This document shows positions 15,853 through 25,501 of a stretch of 64,000 nucleotides of DNA, piece by piece. The translations under genes were made by a program, and so were the position numbers. How positions within the stretch are numbered: position 1 is the stretch's first letter; every line of letters begins with the position of its first letter. This stretch comes from Bremerella sp. P1 (GTDB lineage Bacteria > Planctomycetota > Planctomycetia > Pirellulales > Pirellulaceae), in NCBI RefSeq assembly GCF_028748185.1, contig NZ_CP118164.1, positions 3,807,814 to 3,871,813 of the forward strand, read 5' to 3'. The notes beneath the pieces are model-generated. The model saw only the letters and a list, made by a program, of their open reading frames with translations. It was not told the DNA's origin and ran no database searches.

Positions 15853-18252
15853 ATGGAAGGCGTAAACTCTCACCCTCACGACATCGCGAATTTGGAAGAG
15901 ATTGCAAGCAAAGCTTCGTTGCAGCGGGAGCAAGCGCGCGAATTCCTAGAGCGTCACCGCCAGGGAATTAGCGAAATTGAGCAGAGCATCTCGCAGCAGT
16001 TGAAGCAAATTTCGCAAGGGCTTCTCGAAAGAGAGAGTCAGCTCAACGACCGCACCTCGGAAGTTGAGTCCTCCAATTCGCAACTCGAAAACCAGTCTTC
16101 CGAACTGGCTGCGTCAATCGATGCGCTGAAAGCCGAGAAAGAAGCGTTCGAGGTCGAGCTGGGCCGCTTTGAAGAGCAAAAGGGAAATCACCAGGCATGG
16201 GATGCCGAACGCAATGAACTAGTATCGGTACGCGACCGACTTCAGACCGAGCTTCGTGCCGCTAACGAAGCCAAAGCTTCGCTTCAACAAGATATTCTCG
16301 ATCAACAGGCCAAGCACAGCGAAGCACTTCAGAATCTTCAGGCCGCACAGCAGAACGGCCAAGCCGCCCAGGAGATGCAAAACCAGCTCAATGCTCGCAT
16401 CTCTGAACTCGAAAAGCAGCTCTCGCAAGTCTCCGAGGAACGTGACGGAGCACGAACCGAGCTCGATCAGCTTCGCCAAGAGTCGCAGGCAACCAACGAA
16501 CATATCACCGAACTGGAAGCCGAGCTTACCAGCGAACAGAATCGGTCTGAGGACCTAAAGGGTCAACTCGATGCCGCGGAGGGCGAGAAGTCGCAGCTGG
16601 CTGAAGAGCTCAATTCGATCCGCTCGCAAAATGCCGATCTGGAAGGTCGTCTGCAGGAAGAGAAGATGCGAGCCGACGAGTTGTCCGGCAAGCTGAATGA
16701 AGCCCAGCAGCAGCGCGACGAAGCCAGTGCCCGCCTCTCGGAAAGTGAAGCGGATCAGCAGCAGCAAATTGCCCAGTTGCAAACGCAGTTGGAAGCAGCC
16801 CAATCATCGGCTGCTGGACTGGAAGAAGAACGCAGCAAGCTTACCGAGCAAGTCCAACAGCTCGAAGGGCAGATCGAAGCACTCAACGCTGCAGCGGCGG
16901 ATAGTTCCCAGCTCGAAGCTCAGCAGGCCGAATTCAAGAAGACGCTCGAAGCGAAAGATGAGGAGCTGGCCAAGTTCACGGAGCAGCTCAAGTCGATCGG
17001 AAGTGAACGCGATCAGACGCGTGGTGATCTGGACCAAGTACGTGACGAGCTCGAACAGGCCCGTGGCGAGCTGGATCAAGCAACCGGTGAACTCGAGCAA
17101 GCACGCGGTGAACTTGACCAGGCCCGAGGCCAACTTGAAGGCTCGACCGAGTCGCACGAAGCCCTGGCTCACTTGGAACACGAGCTTGAGCACCTCAAGC
17201 ACGAACGCGATGCGCTGGCTGAGAAGCTCGAGAAGCGACAGTCGGAGCATGGTGAGCTAAGCGATTCGCAGGAACAGCTGCGAGTCGAGAACGAGTCGCT
17301 CAAGAAGCAGGTCGAAGATGCTCAGGGCGAACTGGAAAGCCAGTTGGCTGCTTCGCAGGTCGCCTTGTCTCAGGCTCGTTCCGATCACGAACAAAGCCGC
17401 GAACAAGTCGGTGGCTTGCGACGTCAGGTCGAATCGCTGCAGGAAGAGACGAACAAGCTTCGCGAAGAGAATGAAACGCTCAAGACCGAAGGTGGCGGCG
17501 GTGCCGATGAAGAGGCCTTCGCTCAGCTTCGCCAGGAACGCGACTCGCTTCTGGAAAAAGTCAGCGATCTCAAGCATCAAATCGAATCAGGTGAAATGCC
17601 TGATGACGAACGCGTGCAGTCCCTCGAAAGTCGTCTGCAGCTGACCCTGGACGACCTCAAAGATCTGAAGAAGGAAAACGCGAAACTCGCCAAAGATCTT
17701 GAGAACGCGAAGAAGTCCGGCGGAGCCGTGGTCGACGATAGTGGCAGCGATTGGGAAGCCACCAAGCGTCGTATGCTCGCCCAGTTGGAAGCGGATTATG
17801 GTGATGGCGACGAAGAAGAAGCTGCCGAGAGGCTCTCGATCCAAGAGGCAATCGACAGCGGCAACGCAGCCGTCGAAGCCAAGCAGCGTGAAATCGAAGA
17901 ATTGCGCGAGCAGCTCGAACAATTGGAATCGAGCAACAACGATGCAGGCGTTGCCCACGGGGCCAACGCGATCGCACAAATGTTGGACCAGGACGAGTTG
18001 ATCGCACAAGAACGCGAGAATCTGAAGACGCTCCAGGAGCAGTGGAAAGAAAAGCTGCGGAAGGCCGAAGTTGATATTTCGGTCGAACGAGCCAAGATCG
18101 CCCGCGATCGGGCCGAACTCGAAGAAAAAATCAACCAGCTTGAGATCGAAAAGTCCAGGCTGTCCAAGGCAGCCCCCGCGAATCCGGGCAATGAGAAGGC
18201 GGCCAAGGGAAATTGGCTGTCGCGTTTAGGCCTGAAAGAAGGCGACACTTAA
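15853..18252 (+). CDS. Long coiled-coil protein of unknown function
   Basis: 799 residues, almost entirely charged helix (Glu, Gln, Lys, Arg, Leu) with heptad spacing from about residue 10 to 780. No signal peptide or membrane segment is visible, so it is probably cytoplasmic. Around residues 396-430 there are consecutive seven-residue units of the form [E/D]L[E/D]QA[R/T]G, probably produced by duplication. Breaks in the coil occur near the glycine cluster GGGGADEE (about 550) and a Gly/Asp-rich segment near 630. The C-terminus ends in a short basic NWLSRLGLKEGDT tail. SMC- or myosin-like similarity here would be compositional only; I do not assign a function. A candidate promoter lies 120 bp upstream. 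Confidence 0.85.
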   Translation: MEGVNSHPHDIANLEEIASKASLQREQAREFLERHRQGISEIEQSISQQLKQISQGLLERESQLNDRTSEVESSNSQLENQSSELAASIDALKAEKEAFEVELGRFEEQKGNHQAWDAERNELVSVRDRLQTELRAANEAKASLQQDILDQQAKHSEALQNLQAAQQNGQAAQEMQNQLNARISELEKQLSQVSEERDGARTELDQLRQESQATNEHITELEAELTSEQNRSEDLKGQLDAAEGEKSQLAEELNSIRSQNADLEGRLQEEKMRADELSGKLNEAQQQRDEASARLSESEADQQQQIAQLQTQLEAAQSSAAGLEEERSKLTEQVQQLEGQIEALNAAAADSSQLEAQQAEFKKTLEAKDEELAKFTEQLKSIGSERDQTRGDLDQVRDELEQARGELDQATGELEQARGELDQARGQLEGSTESHEALAHLEHELEHLKHERDALAEKLEKRQSEHGELSDSQEQLRVENESLKKQVEDAQGELESQLAASQVALSQARSDHEQSREQVGGLRRQVESLQEETNKLREENETLKTEGGGGADEEAFAQLRQERDSLLEKVSDLKHQIESGEMPDDERVQSLESRLQLTLDDLKDLKKENAKLAKDLENAKKSGGAVVDDSGSDWEATKRRMLAQLEADYGDGDEEEAAERLSIQEAIDSGNAAVEAKQREIEELREQLEQLESSNNDAGVAHGANAIAQMLDQDELIAQERENLKTLQEQWKEKLRKAEVDISVERAKIARDRAELEEKINQLEIEKSRLSKAAPANPGNEKAAKGNWLSRLGLKEGDT

Positions 18253-18393
18253 GGCGTTTCTTCGCAAATGGCCCCCAGGCAGCGGGTGGGGGGCCCGAAA
18301 TGGGCTAGTAAGCACGCTCTGAAATCGTAGGATGGTAAGCTTTCTGTTGTTTTCTTAGGAAAGCAACTTCCGAGTGTCTTCACCTCGTGCTGT

Positions 18394-18771
18394 ATGTCAA
18401 AGTTCACGCATCACATTTTTGTCTGCAATAAGTGCAAGCCCCCTAAGCATCTACGGGATGGGAAGCACGATTCCGCAAAGCTGCGGGCCGCCCTCAAGAA
18501 AGAGATCAAACGCCTGGGGCTCAAAGCTCAGGTCCGTGCCAACGACTCGGGTTGTCTCGACCAGTGCGATGACGGTCAAGTGGTTGTGATCTATCCCCAG
18601 GCCATCTGGTATGGCGGAGTCACCGAGGGTGATGCCGAGCGAATCATCCACGAAACCATTCTTGCAGGAAAGGTTTTAGAAGATTTGCAGATTCCCGACG
18701 AACGACTTAGATGTGGCAAGGCTGCCAAGAAAATGGAACCTGAGTCTTCCGCACCCTCCCCTTCAAACTAG
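18394..18771 (+). CDS. Thioredoxin-fold [2Fe-2S] ferredoxin
   Basis: 125-residue protein of the (2Fe-2S) ferredoxin family with a thioredoxin-like fold. The cluster ligands are visible as CNKCK (residues 11-14) and GCLDQC (about 53-58). The motif VVVIYPQAIWYGGV and the following DAERIIHETI helix are typical. The C-terminal 20 residues are a Ser/Pro-rich extension. It lies 12 bp upstream of trkA on the same strand and is probably co-transcribed. The partner of this ferredoxin is not known from the sequence. Confidence 0.9.
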   Translation: MSKFTHHIFVCNKCKPPKHLRDGKHDSAKLRAALKKEIKRLGLKAQVRANDSGCLDQCDDGQVVVIYPQAIWYGGVTEGDAERIIHETILAGKVLEDLQIPDERLRCGKAAKKMEPESSAPSPSN

Positions 18772-18783
18772 AGGCGATCTTTC

Positions 18784-20121
18784 ATGCGAATCGTAATTCT
18801 GGGTTCGGGAACGGTCGGTACGTGGATTGCGGACTTGCTATGTCGCAATAACCATAGCGTGACGGTCGTCGAATCGAACGTTGAAACGGTACGTGTCATC
18901 AACGCGGAACTCGATATTCGTGCCATTCATGGTTCGGCATCCGAATCGGCCATTCTGTTTCAAGCCGGGATCATCGGTTGTGACCTGTGTCTGGCAGTGA
19001 CTGGCGACGACGAAGTGAACATCGTTGCCGCGAGTATGGCCAAAGCCATGGGGGCCCGCCGCTGTGTTGCGCGCGTGTACGGTCGCGTGTTTCGCGACCT
19101 GAGTACGTTCGACTACCAGCGGCACTTTCGGATCGATCGTTTCCTCAGTCTTGAACATCTTTCTGCGGTTGAGTTCGTCCGCGCGATTCGCTCGCCCGGT
19201 AGTGCAGTGCTGGAAAACTTTGCTCGAGGCGAGCTCGAAGTTCAAGAAATCATTTGCGACGATCCGGCACCTGCGACCGGTAAAGAGCTCAAAGAAGTGA
19301 AGCTGCCCAAGGGCGTGCGTGTCGGAACGATTCAGCGGCAAGGCAAGACCTGGATTGCCGGGGCAGGCGACTCGATTGACGTGGGGGACCATATCACGTT
19401 GATCGGAACACGCGAGGAAATCGACTCGGTCAAATCGAAGTTTCAGGTTAAAGCGGCTCCCGTCCGATCGGTGGTGATCGCCGGTGGTGGTGAGACAGGC
19501 CTGGCGTTGGCTCGCATGTTGGAAGGCCAACGTTACCATGTCACGCTGATGGAAGAGAACATGGAACGCTGCGAGTTCCTGTCTCGTCTGCTTGAGCACA
19601 CAACCGTCGTTCATGCCGATGCCACGCGCCGCGCGATTCTGGAAGAAGAACGCGTCGGGAACATGGATGTCTTTGTGGCGTGTACCGGCGATGACGAAAA
19701 CAATATCATGGCCTGTGTCGAAGCCCGTGAAATCGGTGCCAAGGAGTGCATGGCCATCGTCCAGCGCCCTGATTACGCCAACGTGGTCGAGAAGCTGGGC
19801 ATTAACCTGGCCGTGAGCCCGCGAAACGTGGTCGCGCGACAGGTGCTTGGTTTGCTCAACAGCGGACCGATCATTTCCAAGAAGAACTTGCCAGGCGGCG
19901 GGATCGCGATCGTCGAGTTCGAGGTCATGCCTGGTGTTGTGGCGACGGAACACGTGATCGCCAACCTCAAGCTGCCGCCGCATTGTTTGATCGCGGCCAT
20001 CATGAGTTCTGACTATGTGCGTGTGGCATCGGCAGACGATCGTCTGACGCCGGGCGATACGGTGGTCGTACTTGTGGAAGAGTCGACCTTGGATGCGGTC
20101 GTCAAACTGTTTGAAGAATAA
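18784..20121 (+). CDS. trkA: Trk potassium uptake regulatory subunit TrkA
   Basis: 445-residue cytoplasmic NAD(H)-binding subunit that gates TrkH. It has two RCK units: an N-terminal Rossmann fold (MRIVILGSGTVGTWIADLL) with a TrkA-C domain, and a second Rossmann fold near residue 235 (VVIAGGGETGLALARML) with its own TrkA-C domain (to 445). Conserved ADATRRAILEE and CTGDDENNIMAC segments are present. Length matches full-length two-domain TrkA. It is preceded by a ferredoxin (12 bp) and followed by trkH (59 bp), forming a K+ uptake operon. Confidence 0.97.
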   Translation: MRIVILGSGTVGTWIADLLCRNNHSVTVVESNVETVRVINAELDIRAIHGSASESAILFQAGIIGCDLCLAVTGDDEVNIVAASMAKAMGARRCVARVYGRVFRDLSTFDYQRHFRIDRFLSLEHLSAVEFVRAIRSPGSAVLENFARGELEVQEIICDDPAPATGKELKEVKLPKGVRVGTIQRQGKTWIAGAGDSIDVGDHITLIGTREEIDSVKSKFQVKAAPVRSVVIAGGGETGLALARMLEGQRYHVTLMEENMERCEFLSRLLEHTTVVHADATRRAILEEERVGNMDVFVACTGDDENNIMACVEAREIGAKECMAIVQRPDYANVVEKLGINLAVSPRNVVARQVLGLLNSGPIISKKNLPGGGIAIVEFEVMPGVVATEHVIANLKLPPHCLIAAIMSSDYVRVASADDRLTPGDTVVVLVEESTLDAVVKLFEE

Positions 20122-20180
20122 TCGTAGCGTGGCATTTCCCGTCAACGAATTAGCCCTGGCAACACCTAACTAGCAGCAAC

Positions 20181-22091
20181 ATGAATTATCGTCTGGTGTG
20201 CCGACTTCTGTCGATCGTCTGCCTGATTATCGGGGTGACGATGGTCTTCAGCCTGCCGTGGGCCTGGCCAACGATTGGGCATCGTACGGACGAGAACTTT
20301 CAGCAGTTTGAAACGCACGGTTTTCTCGGGCTGGTCTATTCGATCCTGTTAAGCATTATCTGCTGGGCCGTTCTCTGGCGCATCGGACGCAAGTCGAAAG
20401 GGGAACTTTACCGCCGTGAAGCGATGGCGATCGTGGGGCTCAGTTGGTTGATCGCCACTATCTTGGGCGCGATGCCGTACCTGTTATCCGGTTCGTGCAA
20501 CAAGCTCTCGGTGCGGTTGTTCAATTCTCATCAGCATGCACCTCAGGTGTATCGTGACGCGGTGTCACCTCTTTCGGAAGATCAGTACGCGCTGGTGCAG
20601 TCGCTGGTCGCCGCCGGTGCACGAGGTCTATCGAAAGAAAAACTGGCCGAACAGTACAATGCCAAAGTTACGAAACTGAATAAGGGAGAAAGCCCGGAAC
20701 GCCCTTTCGACCAGGTCTTTGATGAACTGCGAGAACTGCCGCACTGGCGCGGTGCGTTGATCGAACCGGACGAAGAACCCGACGCGCCAAAGGATAGGCG
20801 TAACAACTATCGAATACGCGCCGTTCCGATGAGCATCGCGGACGCCATTTTTGAATCGCAGTCGGGGTTTAGTACGACCGGAGCCACGGTGATTGCTGAC
20901 TTGGAAGATCCGGTCAGTATTCCGCATTGCATTCTGTTTTGGCGAAGCAGTACGCACTTTCTCGGCGGCTTGGGTATCATCGTGCTCTTCGTGGTGATCC
21001 TGGGGCAAGGCTCTGCGGGAAAGGCTCTGATGCGGAATGAGATGCCTGGCCCTAGTAAGGAAGGATCGCATTCACGTATGCAGCATACGGCCTGGATGTT
21101 TGCTGGGCTGTACTGCGGGCTGAATCTCGTCCTGACCGTGCTGCTGTGGCTGTTGGGCATGAATTTTTACGACGCGGTGTGTCATGCGTTCGGAACACTA
21201 GCCACCGGTGGCTTCAGCACCTACAACGCCAGTCTCGGACACTTCGTCCAGGCCGATCCTGTCAGTGGAGCCTGGATCGAGTACGTCGTGATCGTCTTCA
21301 TGGTTTTGGCAGGCACGAATTTCACGCTGCTGTACTTCATGATGATCGGTCAGGCCTTTCGCTTAATCGAAGATATCGAATGGCGTTATTACATGGGAAT
21401 CATCGTGGGCGTCACGATCGCCGTGATGACCTTCGGGATGTTTTACGATGACTTTGTCATCGATCCCGAAACCTCACTGGTGAACGAGTTCCTTTATGCC
21501 CTGCGTTACGGTTTGTTCCAGGTTGTTTCGATCATCACGACGACCGGTTACGGGACGCATGACTTTGATCAATGGAATAGCTTTGGGCGTGGTGTGCTCT
21601 TCCTGTTGATGTTCGTCGGCGGATGTGCCGGTAGTACCGGCGGTGGCTTGAAAGTGATTCGCCACATCTTGTTCCACAAGATTCTCTTCCTGCAGCTTGA
21701 AAAATCGTACCATCCCACGGTGGTGCGTCCGCTGCGTCTGGGTGGCAAACCGGTGGATGATCCGGAACTACAGAACAATATCTTGATCTACTTCTCGCTG
21801 ATTCTGGTGCTGTTTGTCTTCGGCTGGTTGTCGGTTGTGACGTTGGAGCCTGATTCGACCTGGGGAGCCTCGGAAGAGCACATCGAACACAAGCTGATCG
21901 ATAGCGCGACCGCTGTTGCGGCTACGCTTAACAACGTGGGCCCGGGTCTGGGGATTATCGGGGCGACGCAGAACTACGCCAATTTCACCTCGTGGACCAA
22001 GCTGCTGTTTACCGCGTTGATGATGATTGGACGACTGGAAATTTTTGCGGTTCTGGTTCTGTTTATGCCGCGATTCTGGCGTTCTCGCTAG
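20181..22091 (+). CDS. trkH: Trk potassium transporter TrkH with an extra domain
   Basis: Inner-membrane channel-like subunit of Trk K+ uptake, 636 residues against about 480-500 for most TrkH. Four P-loop/selectivity repeats are visible: SGFSTTGATVI (about 228), FGTLATGGFSTYN (about 336), ITTTGYGTHDFDQ (about 455) and TLNNVGPGLGIIG (about 585). The extra length is a hydrophilic insert, about residues 105-217, between the membrane helix ending LLSG and the first P-loop (MSIADAIFESQSGF). The insert is rich in charged residues (for example LSKEKLAEQYNAK and EPDEEPDAPKDRR) and, by topology, should face the periplasm. Whether the insert gates, binds ligand or is only a linker is unknown. Confidence 0.95.
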   Translation: MNYRLVCRLLSIVCLIIGVTMVFSLPWAWPTIGHRTDENFQQFETHGFLGLVYSILLSIICWAVLWRIGRKSKGELYRREAMAIVGLSWLIATILGAMPYLLSGSCNKLSVRLFNSHQHAPQVYRDAVSPLSEDQYALVQSLVAAGARGLSKEKLAEQYNAKVTKLNKGESPERPFDQVFDELRELPHWRGALIEPDEEPDAPKDRRNNYRIRAVPMSIADAIFESQSGFSTTGATVIADLEDPVSIPHCILFWRSSTHFLGGLGIIVLFVVILGQGSAGKALMRNEMPGPSKEGSHSRMQHTAWMFAGLYCGLNLVLTVLLWLLGMNFYDAVCHAFGTLATGGFSTYNASLGHFVQADPVSGAWIEYVVIVFMVLAGTNFTLLYFMMIGQAFRLIEDIEWRYYMGIIVGVTIAVMTFGMFYDDFVIDPETSLVNEFLYALRYGLFQVVSIITTTGYGTHDFDQWNSFGRGVLFLLMFVGGCAGSTGGGLKVIRHILFHKILFLQLEKSYHPTVVRPLRLGGKPVDDPELQNNILIYFSLILVLFVFGWLSVVTLEPDSTWGASEEHIEHKLIDSATAVAATLNNVGPGLGIIGATQNYANFTSWTKLLFTALMMIGRLEIFAVLVLFMPRFWRSR

Positions 22092-22128
22092 AAACGGCAC
22101 GCCAATTCAGGGCATCTAGGCCAATCAC

Positions 22129-22157
22129 TTGCAAGCGACACGAGCTAGAATTTAAAT
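22129..22157 (+). promoter_or_regulatory. Candidate sigma-70 promoter
   Basis: TTGCAA at 22129-22134 and TTAAAT at 22152-22157 have a 17-bp spacer, 43 bp before the next gene start. The spacing is good and the hexamers are imperfect. Confidence 0.4.
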
Positions 22158-22199
22158 AGTGTCTTGCCCTTAGCGCGCTTCTCTCGAGGATCCCCCCCC

Positions 22200-22838
22200 A
22201 TGCGACTTGCCCTCTTTTTAATGTTCGTGGCCATCGGTCTTTGCCCGTCCGATGCCTTCGCCCAGCGGAAGCCCAAAGAAGAGCCGCTGGAACTGCCGAC
22301 CGATCCACGCCTGGTCGAGATCCATCGCGAGTTCGTTACCAAGGCCGAGAAGCTCGGTGACGAATATGCTCGGAAGAAAGATTGGGAAAAGGCACGCATC
22401 GTTTTCGGCGAAGTTCTCAAGCTGGTGCCCAACTACAAACCGGCCGTTGAAAAGATGAAGGTGATCAACGGAGAGCTTTCCAACGCCAACAAAAAACTGG
22501 TGACCGTCGAAGCCAGCGAAGGTTGGCAAGACACCGGCATCAATGTCATTGAAGGCAGTCCGATCGCGTTTCGCGTCGAAGGTGAATGGCTGTTAGTTCA
22601 CCCGAGTGACGCGAATGGATTGGAGATACCCCGAGAAATCCGTGATTACAAGCTTGGTTCCTTGATTGGGGTTGTTGCCAAATCGGCCACGCCTGATAAA
22701 GATACGGTCCCTTTCACCATCGGTACCCAAAAGCGAATGAACGTTCCTCAAACGGGACGTTTGCTGCTCAAGATGCACGACCTGAACAACGAAGATAATC
22801 GTGGTCAGGTTCGCGTCGAGATCACGGGCAACTTCTAG
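22200..22838 (+). CDS. Secreted protein with a LecA-like (PA-IL) C-terminal domain
   Basis: 212 residues from the ATG at 22200, supported by GAGGA about 9 nt upstream. A signal peptide (1-21, cleavage after AFA) is clear. Residues about 40-95 are helical and TPR-like (KKDWEKARIVFGEVLKLVPNYKPA). The C-terminal 110 residues follow the PA-IL galactose-lectin pattern: WQDTGINVIEGSPIAFRVEG, YKLGSLIGVV, FTIGTQKRMNVPQTGRLLL, and MHDLNNEDNRGQVRVEI. In PA-IL these last residues bind Ca and sugar, and a DNN-like pair is kept here. It is probably periplasmic or extracellular; sugar binding is an inference. Confidence 0.8.
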   Translation: MRLALFLMFVAIGLCPSDAFAQRKPKEEPLELPTDPRLVEIHREFVTKAEKLGDEYARKKDWEKARIVFGEVLKLVPNYKPAVEKMKVINGELSNANKKLVTVEASEGWQDTGINVIEGSPIAFRVEGEWLLVHPSDANGLEIPREIRDYKLGSLIGVVAKSATPDKDTVPFTIGTQKRMNVPQTGRLLLKMHDLNNEDNRGQVRVEITGNF

Positions 22839-22873
22839 TCTGCGAAGAGAGACGTCCATTGACGGTAGATACA

Positions 22874-24364
22874 ATGCCACCCCCGACCTTGGCCGCCAGG
22901 ATCGGATTGTGGCTAGGACCAATATTCGCGCTCTCTCTCTGGTTGTCGCCTGGCTTGGGGTTTTACCTCGATGCTGAGCAGCCGCAATTAAATGCGATCG
23001 CGGGGGCATTCATCTGGATGGGCGTGTGGTGGCTCACCGAAGCTGCCCCACTCGCCGCGACGTCTCTCTTGCCGCTGGTGTTGTTTCCGCTGCTGGGAAT
23101 TCAGTCGGTCAAAGAGGTCGCCTCAAGTTATGGCGATCAGAACGTGTTTCTGTTCCTGGGCGGCTTTCTGGTCGCCCTAGCCATCGAACGCTCGGGGCTT
23201 CATCGCCGCGTGGCTCTTTCGATTGTGTACGTGATGGGCGACAACCCGGCGAAGCTGCTGTTAGGCTTTATGGTCGCGACCGGGCTCATGTCGATGTGGA
23301 TCTCCAATACTGCCACAACGCTGCTCATGCTGCCGATCGCCGGTAGTATTCTTGCCGTGGCTGATATGCGCTTGACCGACGATTCTGCCCGGCGAAACCT
23401 GGGTGTCGGATTGATGCTGGGCATTGCCTACGCGGCAAGTATCGGCGGCGTGGCAACGCTGGTTGGTACGCCACCCAATATCGCGTTCTCGTCCTTCTAC
23501 AGCCAAACCTATCCGGACCTGCCGCAGGTATCCTTCCTGGCCTGGATGCTGATGGCCCTCCCCTTCTCGCTGGTCTTCATGCTGATTACCTGGGGCGTTC
23601 TGGCGTACATGCTCTTCCCTGTGCATAGCTCTGACTCGCTCGGTGGGCGAACGGTGATCGCCGATGAACTACAAAAGCTAGGCCCCATTCACGCTGCCGA
23701 ATGGCGGTCAGGCATTATCTTCTTCGCGACGGCGTTGCTGTGGATTCTGCGAGAACCGGTTGAAGGCTGGGGCTGGGGTGTTTTCTTCGTCGACGAAAAT
23801 GGAAAGACCTTCGTCAGCGACGCTACGACGGCTATGGCGATGGCAATCCTGTGCTTCATTATTCCGCGCGGCGGTAAAGAGCACGGTGCACTTTTGGATT
23901 GGCCCACGACCGTCAAAGTGCCCTGGGGCGTGCTGCTGCTGTTCGGGGGCGGTATCGCGTTGGCTCAAGCCGTGAATGCCTCGAAGTTCGACCTTTACCT
24001 CGGGTCGCACATGGCCAACGTGATGAGCCAGATGTCGCAGTCGGCCATGGTGATCGTCACGGCGACCGGCATGGTGTGGCTGACCGAGTTCACCTCGAAC
24101 CTGGCCAGTGTGCAAACGTTCAATCCAGTGCTTGGCAGTGCCTCGGAGGAACTGGGTGTCCCGCCGTTGCTCTTGTTGGTCCCGGCGACGCTGGCAGCCA
24201 GCTGCGCGTTCATGATGCCGGTCGCTACGCCTCCCAACGCGATCGTCTACGGCTCGGGCCGGGTGCCGATCGGCAGCATGATCAAAGCCGGGATCGTGCT
24301 GAACATTCTCTCGATCATCCTCGTTTCGATCACCGTGCTGGTGCTCGGACGACTGCTCATTTGA
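22874..24364 (+). CDS. SLC13/DASS-family sodium:anion (dicarboxylate) symporter
   Basis: 496-residue inner-membrane transporter with about 11-12 hydrophobic segments. Both family hairpin motifs are present: MWISNTATTLLMLPIAGSIL (about 140-160) with the SNT sodium/substrate-binding motif, and the second copy with TEFTSNLASVQTFNPVL plus MMPVATPPNAIVYGSG near the C-terminus. Substrate could be a dicarboxylate, citrate or sulfate. A TTG 15 bp upstream at 22859 is an alternative start. It ends before a terminator shared with the convergent sppA gene. Confidence 0.93.
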   Translation: MPPPTLAARIGLWLGPIFALSLWLSPGLGFYLDAEQPQLNAIAGAFIWMGVWWLTEAAPLAATSLLPLVLFPLLGIQSVKEVASSYGDQNVFLFLGGFLVALAIERSGLHRRVALSIVYVMGDNPAKLLLGFMVATGLMSMWISNTATTLLMLPIAGSILAVADMRLTDDSARRNLGVGLMLGIAYAASIGGVATLVGTPPNIAFSSFYSQTYPDLPQVSFLAWMLMALPFSLVFMLITWGVLAYMLFPVHSSDSLGGRTVIADELQKLGPIHAAEWRSGIIFFATALLWILREPVEGWGWGVFFVDENGKTFVSDATTAMAMAILCFIIPRGGKEHGALLDWPTTVKVPWGVLLLFGGGIALAQAVNASKFDLYLGSHMANVMSQMSQSAMVIVTATGMVWLTEFTSNLASVQTFNPVLGSASEELGVPPLLLLVPATLAASCAFMMPVATPPNAIVYGSGRVPIGSMIKAGIVLNILSIILVSITVLVLGRLLI

Positions 24365-24373
24365 GCACGCGCA

Positions 24374-24407
24374 GAAAAAAAGGAAGACCGGCTCGCGGTC
24401 TTCCTTC
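24374..24407. terminator. Terminator between the convergent DASS transporter and sppA
   Basis: A 10-bp stem AAGGAAGACC paired with GGTCTTCCTT has a 7-nt loop and an A-run on its left. Read on the minus strand, that A-run is a U tract, so it is a good intrinsic terminator for sppA. It probably also stops plus-strand read-through. Confidence 0.8.
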
Positions 24408-24430
24408 GGATAAACTCCGCTGGCTACCGG

Positions 24431-25501
24431 TTATCGCGAACCCAAAGGAAACGTGCTCACGACCGGCGGCAAATAGCTGGACATGTAATACGCCTTGGGA
24501 GCGGACATCTCCAGCATCTTGTCGAAGCTGAGGGCCTGGTTCTGAGCGAGTCCCAGGTCGAACAGTGCCACAGGCTCTTCATAGGTGACCACGCGCGTCT
24601 TCTTCGAGTCGATGTCGGCGAGTTCGGCCGCACGGTCAATGGCTTCTTCGATGAAGCCGATCTTGTCAACCAAGCCGTTAGCTAGTGCCTGGTTGGCGGT
24701 GAAGATCTCTCCAGTGGCCAGGACGTCGAGCTTGGCAGGATCCTTCTCAAACGCAGGACGGCCTTCCTTGACGATGTCTTTGAATCGAGTAAATGCCTGG
24801 TTCACGTATTCCTGCAGTATCTCGCGATGTTCCTCTGGCATCTCGCGGGTCATGGTCAGCATCTGCTTCCGCGGATGACTCATGATCGAGTCGTCCTCGA
24901 TGTTGTACTCCTTCATCAGGCCCGCGATGTTGTAGTGAGGAATGATCACGCCGATCGAACCGGTGGTGGTGGTCGGTTCGGCATAGATCGAGTCCTCTTC
25001 GTCTTCGACCGCCATGGCGACGTAGTAGCCGCCTGAGGTGGCCATCGCACCCATGCTGACGACCAAAGGAATGTCGCGTTCTTCCTTGAGCTTCTTCAGG
25101 TGGTGCAGAATGTAATCGGAACCGGTCACTGTACCGCCAGGCGAGTCAACGCGGACGACAACCGCTTTCACGTTCTTGTCTTCCCGCACCAGGTCGATCT
25201 GTTTGCGAACGTAACCTTGGCCTTCCATGATGAGGCCGGTGACATTGATCACGGCAATCTTGTCGCTGGCCGTCTTGCTGCCAGCAAAGTATTTCTCCGA
25301 TACCCCTTCGGTGGTGTTGTAGTAGCTGGCCGAACTGATCATCAGGCCGAGAATGATCGGCACGCAGAAGAACAGCCCGAGCCAGCCGATCGCGGCCACA
25401 ATTCGCCACAGGATACTTCCCGAGTGGTGGTTTTGGATGATGATCGGTTGAGGTTGGTTGTGAATCGGTTGGACCATGTCCGAGGAATTTTGATCAGCCA
25501 T
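24431..25501 (-). CDS. sppA: Signal peptide peptidase SppA (short type, S49)
   Basis: 356-residue inner-membrane serine protease that degrades cleaved signal peptides. A single membrane anchor occurs at about residues 32-58, preceded by a Pro/Gln/His-rich cytoplasmic leader. The Ser nucleophile fits the ATSGGYY motif (S156). The upstream RVDSPGGTVTGSDY and the PTTTTGSIGV segment are conserved S49 features. The catalytic Lys should lie in the following 50 residues, likely in the region near MSHPRKQMLTM. Length matches the short SppA rather than the 67-kDa double-domain form. It is a single gene. Confidence 0.92.
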   Translation of the reverse strand: MADQNSSDMVQPIHNQPQPIIIQNHHSGSILWRIVAAIGWLGLFFCVPIILGLMISSASYYNTTEGVSEKYFAGSKTASDKIAVINVTGLIMEGQGYVRKQIDLVREDKNVKAVVVRVDSPGGTVTGSDYILHHLKKLKEERDIPLVVSMGAMATSGGYYVAMAVEDEEDSIYAEPTTTTGSIGVIIPHYNIAGLMKEYNIEDDSIMSHPRKQMLTMTREMPEEHREILQEYVNQAFTRFKDIVKEGRPAFEKDPAKLDVLATGEIFTANQALANGLVDKIGFIEEAIDRAAELADIDSKKTRVVTYEEPVALFDLGLAQNQALSFDKMLEMSAPKAYYMSSYLPPVVSTFPLGSR

